61,319 bases of DNA from Sciscionella marina DSM 45152 (GTDB lineage Bacteria > Actinomycetota > Actinomycetes > Mycobacteriales > Pseudonocardiaceae): positions 1 to 61,319 of the forward strand of contig NZ_KB905405.1 in NCBI RefSeq assembly GCF_000379465.1, written 5' to 3'. Made by a program: the position numbers and the translations under genes. Below, one piece after another: positions 43,094-49,629 of the stretch (position 1 is its first letter; every line of letters starts with the position of its first letter). The notes under the pieces are model-generated. The model ran no database searches, was not told where the DNA came from, and saw only the letters and a program-made list of their open reading frames with translations.

Positions 43094-44240
43094 TAGTGGT
43101 CTGTCTGGGTTTTGATTTGGTGGAGGGTCGTGCGACCGCGTTGGGTCTTGGTGATGATCTCTTCGGCGGGTGTTTTCCAGACGAAGGGTTTCGGGGAGGT
43201 GTTCCAGTGCTCGGCCCAGACGGTGATGGCCTGCTTGAGGTCGGAGACGCTGGTGAACACGCCCCGGCGCAGGCGCTTGTCGGTGAGTTCTTTGAACCAG
43301 CGCTCGATGAGGTTCAGCCACGAACTCGATGTGGGGGTGAAGTGCAGGTGCCAGCGGCGACGGTCCTTGTGTGCCAACCATTTCTGGATCTCCGGCGTGG
43401 AGTGCGCGGAGAGGTTGTCGAGTGCCACATGTACCCCGAGTCCGCGCGGAACGCTGCGGTCGATCCGTTTGAAGAACCGCAACACGTCCGCGCCGGTGTG
43501 CCCCCTGACGCAGGTCGGTGAGCACCTCGCCGGTGCCAATGTTCATCGCGGCGAACAGATCGATCGTGCCGTGGCGCTTGTAGTCATGCGTCATCGTCGT
43601 CGCCCGGCCGGGCTTGAGCGGCAACGACGGCTGGGTCCGATCCAGGGCTTGACATTGCGTCTTCTCATCGAAGCTAAACACCACCGCCCGGGCTGGCGGG
43701 TTCAGATACACCCCAACCACGTCGACCAGCTTGTCCTCGAACTGCGGATCATTGCTGATCTTGAAGGTATCCACCTTCCAGGGCTTCAGCCCGTGATCGG
43801 CCCAGATACGAGCCACCGAGTCCTTCCCGATACCAACCCAGGCCGCCATCGAGCGGGTGGTCCAGTGCGTCGCCCCGCCAGGGGGAGTTTCGTGCGCTGT
43901 GGTGTGCAAGACGCGCTCGACCGTGCGCTCCGGCAGACTGGGCTTACGTCCTCGCCCCTTAGCGACACGCCCGACGCCCGCGACACCGGACTCGGCGAAC
44001 CGGTAACGCCAGCGCCGCACCGTATCCGAGTCCACACCCGACCGTCGCGCGATCACCTCGTTGGCTACGCCGTCGCCCGCCCACAGCAGCGCCCGCGCCC
44101 CCACCACCTGCCGATGCGGCAACCTCGACGACCCCGCCATCCGCCCCAACGCCACACGCTGCTCGTCCGCCATCGACAACGCCGCAGCGACCATACCGAC
44201 ATCCTACAAACCACCAAGCCAAATCACAGACGCACCACTA
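43094..44240 (-). mobile_element. IS630-family element with TA target duplication
   Basis: The element occupies 43096-44238. Its ends are inverted repeats: GTGGTCTGTCTG on the left and GTGGTGCGTCTG (read inward) on the right, with further matches inside. Both are flanked by TA (43094-43095 and 44239-44240), the IS630/Tc1 target duplication. Length 1,143 bp. Inserted in the DgoD-like pseudogene. Confidence 0.85.
43096..44194 (-). pseudogene. IS630 transposase, one frameshift
   Basis: From ATG 44194: helix-turn-helix region (VANEVIARRSGVDSDTVRRW, SMAAWVGIGKDSVARIWADH), then DDE domain with VVFSFDEKTQCQALDR (Asp) and, after a shift at a run of five G near 43505, HVALDNLSAHSTPEI (Asp) and SSWLNLIERWFKEL (Glu). 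One extra G separates the frames (DLRQGAHRR versus RGHTGADVLRFF). All catalytic residues survive, so this may be a sequencing error, a programmed shift or a recent inactivation. Confidence 0.8.
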
Positions 44241-44807
44241 GGCTCGCGACGTGTTCGCCGAGCACTTGGTCGACGCGGTCCGGGGTATCCGCTCGCTCGG
44301 TATTCGCAAACCGCCAAGCCTCTCCGAGATCATGGACCGACCGGGACTGGAGCACCCGCCGATTCGCACGTGATGCAGTGGCGGTCCTCGACACGCCCGG
44401 GCTCGGGACCGCGCACGTGTACGACGCGTCGATGGGTGGGCGGGTCGCACAGTGGCTCGCCGTGGACCGCCCTGGTCGGGTCGCTCAACTTCCGGCTGCG
44501 CAAGGTGGTCCGCAACAGGGCCGGTTCCGTTCGAACAGGCCATGGTCACGGTGCTCTACCTCGCGGTCGGCAACCTCAAGAATTGCCGTCGGCCGAACGC
44601 GGCTCAGGTTGGAAGCGAGCGCTGCAAGCATTCCTCATATACTTCGAGGGGCGGATCCGCATCCTCTGAGACCGCCACGGTCATTTACATAGACGGCCAG
44701 GCACGCCTTGATACCGCGCGCGGTACAGTCGTTTGCGGTGCCCAGGATGATGCTGGCCCAGGCTGGGATCTGCCCGGCTGACGCAGAGACGGCCTGTGGA
44801 GGTGTCG
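44241..44807 (+). pseudogene. Patchwork of gene fragments (MoxR-like ATPase end, alpha/beta hydrolase)
   Basis: 44250-44340 reads VFAEHLVDAVRGIRSLGIRK then PPSLSEIMD, like the C-terminal end of MoxR-type AAA ATPases. 44364-44490 in another frame reads AVAVLDTPGLGTAHVYDASM then GGRVAQWLAVDRPGRVAQ, a nucleophile-elbow segment of an alpha/beta hydrolase. Neither has the rest of its gene. From 44490 to 44790 no family is recognised. The junction with IS630 shows that a rearrangement has removed flanking genes. Confidence 0.45.
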
Positions 44808-45596
44808 ATGACGGTTTCGTCGTGCTACGCGTTGAGCAATCATTGGGATGACGCGCGTGCTCGGTTGTCTTCGCTTGAGCAGTGGCTCGATCCGGCCACC
44901 CGGGATTGTCTTGCCGCGCGTGGGGTGGGTCCCGGGTGGTCGTGTCTCGAGGCCGGTGGCGGTGGTGGTTCGGTGGCGATGTGGCTCACCGAGCAGGTCG
45001 GCGATTCCGGCGCTGTGCTGGCCACTGACATGGACACGCGGTTCCTCGAGCCGTTGGCGGGGCCGAATCTGGAGGTACGTCGCCACGATTTGGCGACCGA
45101 GTCACTGCCGCGCGAGCGCTTTGATCTGGCGCATTGTCGGCTGGTTTTGGCGCATCTGCCCGAGAGGGGCCGGGCGCTTGGCGAGATGGTGGCGGCCGTG
45201 CGCCCTGGTGGCTGGGTGGTGGTCGAGGAGATGGATTTCGTGTCGGTGGCCGCGGACCCGGCGCATGAGCATGCGGGCGCGTTTATGCGGACGATGGCGG
45301 CGCATGACGAAGTGCTGCAGGGCCATGGGATGGATCTCCACTATGGACGGAGTCTGTTCAGCGAGCTGCGCTCCTGCGGGCTCGGCGAGGTGACCGCCCA
45401 GGGGCATTCGCGGATTTGTTCCGGCGCGACGACTGCGGCACGTACCTGGCAGTTGACGTTTGATCAGCTGGGCGCGGAGATGCTCGAGGCTGGGCTGGCG
45501 CGCGCTGATTTCGATGTGGCGCGTCGGATGTGCGACGAGCCGGAGTTCAGCTTTCTGAGCCAGACTGTGGTGGCTGCCTGTGGGCGCAGGCCATGA
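44808..45596 (+). CDS. Class I SAM-dependent methyltransferase
   Basis: 262 residues from ATG 44808, GGAGG upstream. SAM loop WSCLEAGGGGGSVAMWL, acidic residue end VLATDMDTRFLEPL, FDLAHCRLVLAHLPERGRAL and VRPGGWVVVEEMDF match small-molecule methyltransferases of the UbiE/COQ5-like type. Substrate unknown. It converges on the conservon operon with only 36 nt between stops. Confidence 0.88.
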   Translation: MTVSSCYALSNHWDDARARLSSLEQWLDPATRDCLAARGVGPGWSCLEAGGGGGSVAMWLTEQVGDSGAVLATDMDTRFLEPLAGPNLEVRRHDLATESLPRERFDLAHCRLVLAHLPERGRALGEMVAAVRPGGWVVVEEMDFVSVAADPAHEHAGAFMRTMAAHDEVLQGHGMDLHYGRSLFSELRSCGLGEVTAQGHSRICSGATTAARTWQLTFDQLGAEMLEAGLARADFDVARRMCDEPEFSFLSQTVVAACGRRP

Positions 45597-45632
45597 TGCT
45601 GCAGTCGTTGTACTGAGATCGCCGTGTCGCGG

Positions 45633-46628
45633 TCACCTCGCGGTGAGTTGGGCCGCCTCAAGCCGGTGGTAGATGGCGTGCTCGCGGTACATCAGGTCCA
45701 GCAATCGTTGCAGGCGCCGCGGCTGCAACGTGGTGGGGTAGTTCGGCAACGTGATCAGTGACGCGATCGAGCGTGGGATTTTGACGTAGTTGGTGAGCGT
45801 ATCGACCACGAGTTCGCGGCTCGAGGCGAGTCCGGCGGCTTGCTGGATGGCGCGGCGGAACGCGGCGACGGTGTGTGGGTTGTGTTTGGTGTAGCTGGCT
45901 GTGGCGTAGTAGCCGTCCAGTGGGAAGTTCGCGGTCGGGCCGCTGCACGGGCTCAGCACGGTGCGTGCGCCTTGTTGTTCGGCGAGGGTGACGAACGGTT
46001 CGGGGAACCAGGCGGCGTCGATCTGGTGGTTGTGCAGTTTTGTCAGCGCGTCTTCGAACGGCATGCCGATGTATCGGGTCCCGGACGGGTCGATGTTCAT
46101 GCTGCGCAGGACGCGGTCAAGGGTGACGCTTTGGATGTTGGGGGCGGGGTTGTTGATGGCGACGGTCGCGTTGGCGAGTTTGGCGGGCGTGTCGATGGGT
46201 GAGTCTGGCGGTACGACCACGCCGGTTTGATTGGTCGCGGCGAGCCCGGCTTCGGCCACGACCCGCAGGTCGATCTGGCCGCGGTCGGCGGCCTGGAAGT
46301 AGGTGCCGAGATTCCCGCCCGCCTGGATATCGGCCTTGCCCTGGTTGAGTTCGGGGATGGCGAGGTTGGACTGTGACACCGTGTCGATGGTGACGTGCAA
46401 GCCCTGGGCGGTGAACAGGCCGCGTTGCTGCGCGATGTAGAGCGGCGCATCGTCGGCGGTAGACAAAGCAGACACGTGCACGTCGGTGTCCTCGCCGCTG
46501 GGTATCACCGCGCGGTGACTGTGGCTGCCGCAAGCGACGGTCGCGCCGGCAAGCAGTAGGCAGGCCAGCAGCGCCAGGGTGGGTTTGGCGGCGCGTGAGC
46601 GGTAGTGGGGCCGGGAGGTGCTGCTCAT
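45633..46628 (-). CDS. NMT1/SsuA-type substrate-binding lipoprotein, orphan
   Basis: 331 residues from ATG 46628, which overlaps the stop of the 63-residue gene (ATGA). N-terminal KPTLALLACLLLAGATVAC is a lipoprotein signal with the lipobox Cys, then VSALSTADDAPLYIAQQRGL, FTAQGLHVTIDTVSQSNLAI and NQGKADIQAGGNLGTYFQ as in the nitrate/sulfonate/thiamine-precursor (NrtA, SsuA, ThiY, RibY) family. No permease or ATPase gene is adjacent. As the last gene of a coupled signalling operon it may present an extracellular ligand to the kinase rather than to a transporter; that role is inferred. Confidence 0.88.
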   Translation of the reverse strand: MSSTSRPHYRSRAAKPTLALLACLLLAGATVACGSHSHRAVIPSGEDTDVHVSALSTADDAPLYIAQQRGLFTAQGLHVTIDTVSQSNLAIPELNQGKADIQAGGNLGTYFQAADRGQIDLRVVAEAGLAATNQTGVVVPPDSPIDTPAKLANATVAINNPAPNIQSVTLDRVLRSMNIDPSGTRYIGMPFEDALTKLHNHQIDAAWFPEPFVTLAEQQGARTVLSPCSGPTANFPLDGYYATASYTKHNPHTVAAFRRAIQQAAGLASSRELVVDTLTNYVKIPRSIASLITLPNYPTTLQPRRLQRLLDLMYREHAIYHRLEAAQLTAR

Positions 46629-46816
46629 TCGGTTCCTTGCTGAAAGTAGTGCGCGGGCGGGGTGAACCACCAGCCTGGGGGCGCCGGGTCGTTGTCCAGC
46701 CCGCTGATGCGGGCATTGAGCGCCTGGATCAGTAGCAGGATCGTGTCCCGGTGTTCGGCACCCGCGTCGGGTTGTTCGCCTTGCGCGACGGCGTCGTGTC
46801 GGTGCATGGGGATCAT
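46625..46816 (-). CDS. 63-residue protein of the conservon-like operon, unknown
   Basis: ATG 46816 overlaps the GTPase stop (ATGA) and its own stop overlaps the lipoprotein start (ATGA), so its place in the operon is fixed by coupling on both sides. Residues TILLLIQALNARISGLDND suggest one amphipathic helix, followed by PAPPGWWFTPPAHYFQQ, rich in Pro and aromatic residues. No signal peptide or known motif. Candidate small adaptor between the GTPase and the lipoprotein gene products; function unknown. Confidence 0.7.
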   Translation of the reverse strand: MIPMHRHDAVAQGEQPDAGAEHRDTILLLIQALNARISGLDNDPAPPGWWFTPPAHYFQQGTE

Positions 46817-47445
46817 CCGTTCCTACCGGGTGCCGGGACCGGGGCCGCGGTGTGCCGGTTGGCCAGCGCATGTTCGACCACGGCGATCAGCGTCCGTGTG
46901 GCCGAGGTGGTGTCTCGCGCGTCGCAGTCCACCATCGGGCGGCGCGCGTCGAGCGCGAGCGCTTCGCGCAGATGTTCGTGCGCGTAAGGGAAATCGCCGT
47001 CGAAACCGTTGACGGCGATGACGAACGGGATATTGGTGCGTTCGAAGTAGTCGATCACCGGGAACGAGTCGATCAGGCGCCTGGTGTCCACGAGAATGAC
47101 CGCGCCGATCGCGCCGCGCACCAGGTCGTCCCACATGAACCAGAATCGTTGCTGTCCGGGTGTGCCGAACAGGTACAGGACCAGTTGCTCGCGCAGCGAG
47201 ATCCGGCCGAAATCCATCGCGACGGTCGTGGTGGCCTTGTCGACGGTGCCGGATAGGTCATCGACACCGACGCTGCGGTCGGTGAGCACTTCCTCGGTGC
47301 GCACCGGCGCGATCTCGGACGCAGCGCCCACGAACGTCGTCTTACCGACACCGAACCCGCCGGAGACCACGATCTTGACCGGTGTCGGCTCACCGTCATC
47401 GTGCGGTCGCCCGCGCATCGGCTCAAACTCGCTTGCGGAGTTCAT
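46813..47445 (-). CDS. Conservon GTP/ATP-binding protein (MglA-like small GTPase)
   Basis: 210 residues from ATG 47445, preceded by GGGAGAGG; ATG 47418 is an alternative 4 nt after the DUF742 stop. P-loop VVSGGFGVGKTTFVGA, switch region TEEVLTDRSVGVDD, G3 YLFGTPGQQRFWFMWDDL, and VIAVNGFDG in the place of NKxD. It is the fourth subunit of Streptomyces Cvn-type operons, thought to be a membrane-peripheral G-protein switch with the histidine kinase, Roadblock and DUF742 partners. Confidence 0.92.
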   Translation of the reverse strand: MNSASEFEPMRGRPHDDGEPTPVKIVVSGGFGVGKTTFVGAASEIAPVRTEEVLTDRSVGVDDLSGTVDKATTTVAMDFGRISLREQLVLYLFGTPGQQRFWFMWDDLVRGAIGAVILVDTRRLIDSFPVIDYFERTNIPFVIAVNGFDGDFPYAHEHLREALALDARRPMVDCDARDTTSATRTLIAVVEHALANRHTAAPVPAPGRNG

Positions 47446-49159
47446 CGAGCACCTCTCCCAACAGCTGCGTGTCTGCGGCTCGTTCGGGGTCGAACCGGTA
47501 TGTGTTGACCATTCCCGCTTCGACGAGGTCGGCGAGCAGTACGCGCACCACGCCAAGCGGCAGCCCGAGGCTGGCGGCGAGTTCGGCCACCGAGGTCGCC
47601 TCCTGACATCGGCGCAGTAGCTCGGCGGCTTCGGGAGACACCTGGCGGGGCGGCGCGATCAGCGGGTAGCCGAAGCGGAACATGTTGTCCGGGTCCCAGG
47701 CTTGTTTGATGCCGATCAGCCGATGGTGAGTGTCGGCATCCCACGCTCGCGCCACGTCAGCGGGGGCGTTGGCCGAACCGAGGAAGTTCACCGGTACCCC
47801 ACCGGCGGCCCACGGTGCGATGGCCTCGAGCAAGCGTGTGCTGCCGCTGACGCTGCTACCGGCGTCGATCGGGGCGCTGACCACATAGACGGAGTAAGCG
47901 GCGTCACGATGCCCGACGCTGCCGATATCCGACCCGTAGCGGTGGAACGCGCCACCGAGTTGACGTAGTTCGACGAACAACACCGGTTTTGCGCTCGTAT
48001 TCATGGTCGTCAGCAGCGCAGAGACCGTATCGTCGGTCAGCTCAGTCAAAACTCCGCCGCGCTTGTCGGCGGCGATCGGCGTCGTCGGGTCCTCGTGGAC
48101 CTCGGCGATCGAGGTGAACGGTCGCTGGGCCACGGTGTCGAGCAGTGGGGTCGCCACCGAACGCATCGGTGTCAGCAGTGCGGATCCTTGTTCGACCGTG
48201 CCGATGTGTGCGATGCGCAGATGCACGAGCGGACACGCGGCCGAGGCGCCAGGCAGTTGCAAACCGGCCGTACTGCCCAGCAACGCGATCGAGGTGGTCA
48301 TGGTCGCCGGCAGAAGCGGTGCCCAGCGAACGTAGCTGCGCAGCACCGCTTCGGCGTCCTTGCCGTCGTAGTACAACCCGCCACCGTAGAGTTCGGGTTC
48401 GTCGACCAGCCCGAACTCCATCGCGGTGACCACGCCGAAGTTGCCTTTCCCACCGCGCATCGCCCAGAACAGATCCGGCTCGTGGTCACCGTCGACGAGC
48501 CGCCGGTAGCCGTCGGCCGTGACCACCTCGATCTTGCGCACGTAGTCGGCGCTGAACCCGTAGGTACGCCCGAGGGGGCTGAGCCCGCCGCCGAGCGTGT
48601 AGCCGATCACGCCGACACTCGGCGCCGAACCGCAGACCGGTGCCAGCCGGTACGGTGCCGCCTCGTCGATAACATCCCGCCAGATGACACCCGCTGCCAC
48701 CTTGACGCTGCGTTGCCGCCGGTCGATCTCCAACCGGCGCATCCGACGGGTGCTGATCAGCAACGCGCCATCGGTATTGCTCAGGTTGCCGTGCCCGGTG
48801 GACTGGACCGCGACCGGAAGGCCGTGTTCCGCGGCGAACTCGACCGCCGAACGCACATCGTCGCTCGTGCGCGCCCCGACCACAGCCAGTGGCCGGTGTG
48901 CCGGTGCGCCGAACGAGCCCGCTTGCTCGACCGCGAAGCCCTCGTCACCTGGCTCGAAGACCGGCCCGCTGATGCCTTCACGCAAGGCGGACAAGGCTGC
49001 CGCAGACGGCGCCGAAAACGAGGCGGCCGGACTGCGTCCGGTGGCGCGCACGAGCGTCTCCGGTGGCATGACGACCTCATCGGCGGTGCGACCGCCGGTG
49101 AGCACGTAGGGCCGCACCAGCGGGCTGGCCCGGTTCGATGACGGCTCACCTGGTGTCAT
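47423..49159 (-). CDS. DUF742 protein with an FAD-linked oxidase domain inserted inside
   Basis: 578 residues from ATG 49159, overlapping the Roadblock stop by one base. Residues 1-40 (SPLVRPYVLTGGRT, MPPETLVRATG) are the first half of DUF742; residues about 485-578 (VSPEAAELLRRCQEATSVAE, LAASLGLPLGVVRVLLADLV, then EVLDELRKRV) are its second, winged-helix half. Between them sits a whole PCMH/BBE-type FAD oxidase: RPLAVVGARTSDDVRSAVEF, VAVQSTGHGNLSNTDGALLI, SVGVIGYTLGGGLSPLGR, WAMRGGKGNFGVVTAMEFG, and a C-terminal BBE-like end IGIKQAWDPDNMFRFGY. A normal conservon DUF742 protein has about 120 residues. GHG may bear the flavin-linking His. The fusion suggests redox input to the signalling complex. 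Confidence 0.9.
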   Translation of the reverse strand: MTPGEPSSNRASPLVRPYVLTGGRTADEVVMPPETLVRATGRSPAASFSAPSAAALSALREGISGPVFEPGDEGFAVEQAGSFGAPAHRPLAVVGARTSDDVRSAVEFAAEHGLPVAVQSTGHGNLSNTDGALLISTRRMRRLEIDRRQRSVKVAAGVIWRDVIDEAAPYRLAPVCGSAPSVGVIGYTLGGGLSPLGRTYGFSADYVRKIEVVTADGYRRLVDGDHEPDLFWAMRGGKGNFGVVTAMEFGLVDEPELYGGGLYYDGKDAEAVLRSYVRWAPLLPATMTTSIALLGSTAGLQLPGASAACPLVHLRIAHIGTVEQGSALLTPMRSVATPLLDTVAQRPFTSIAEVHEDPTTPIAADKRGGVLTELTDDTVSALLTTMNTSAKPVLFVELRQLGGAFHRYGSDIGSVGHRDAAYSVYVVSAPIDAGSSVSGSTRLLEAIAPWAAGGVPVNFLGSANAPADVARAWDADTHHRLIGIKQAWDPDNMFRFGYPLIAPPRQVSPEAAELLRRCQEATSVAELAASLGLPLGVVRVLLADLVEAGMVNTYRFDPERAADTQLLGEVLDELRKRV

Positions 49160-49572
49160 CACGTGTCGGGCAGCTCGGCACGATGGGACGGGTTCACCGC
49201 CCGACCGACGCGTTCGACCAGTACTGCCATCTCGTAGGAGACCAGCCCGAGGTCGCACGATGGGGCGGCCAGCACAGCCAACGACGACCCATCCCCGACG
49301 GCCATGAGCAACAGCGTGCCGCGGCGCATTTCGACCACCGTCTGAGTCACCCCGTCCCCGTCGAACACCTGCGACGCGCCCGCGGTGAGGCTGGCCAGGC
49401 CCGAAGCGATGGCCGCGAGCTGGTCGGCCCGGTCACCGGGCACCTCCACCGAGACCGCGACCGGTAACCCGTCCGAGGAGACCACCACGGCGTGCGCGAC
49501 GCCCGGGACCCGCTCGACGAAGTCGGTGACCAGCCAGTTCAAGTCCGCAGGCGCGGTTCTAGCTTCCTGCAC
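49159..49572 (-). CDS. Roadblock/LC7 domain protein of the conservon
   Basis: 137 residues from GTG 49572 with AGGAG 7 nt upstream; an in-frame TTG at 49614 gives a poorer N-terminus. [59 protein letters not shown] and [20 protein letters not shown] form the Roadblock fold of GTPase-activating or scaffold subunits (MglB-like). Lies 57 nt behind the histidine kinase. Confidence 0.92.
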   Translation of the reverse strand: MQEARTAPADLNWLVTDFVERVPGVAHAVVVSSDGLPVAVSVEVPGDRADQLAAIASGLASLTAGASQVFDGDGVTQTVVEMRRGTLLLMAVGDGSSLAVLAAPSCDLGLVSYEMAVLVERVGRAVNPSHRAELPDT

Positions 49573-49629
49573 AGGGTTCTCCTCTCCACACCGGCACGTT
49601 GCCGAACCGGACAACTCGCTCCTGGTCGC

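Noticed and set aside
43112-44692. 526-residue plus-strand frame over the IS630
   Set aside because: Mostly antisense of the transposase. Only its last part (44364-44490) has protein-like residues, reported as an alpha/beta hydrolase fragment.
45597-45660. Bidirectional terminator between methyltransferase and lipoprotein gene
   Set aside because: A small CACC/GGTG hairpin exists, but it lies inside the lipoprotein coding end and lacks a T-tract.
48095-49141. Long plus-strand frame opposite the DUF742-oxidase gene
   Set aside because: Antisense shadow; composition rich in His/Arg/Gln without motifs.
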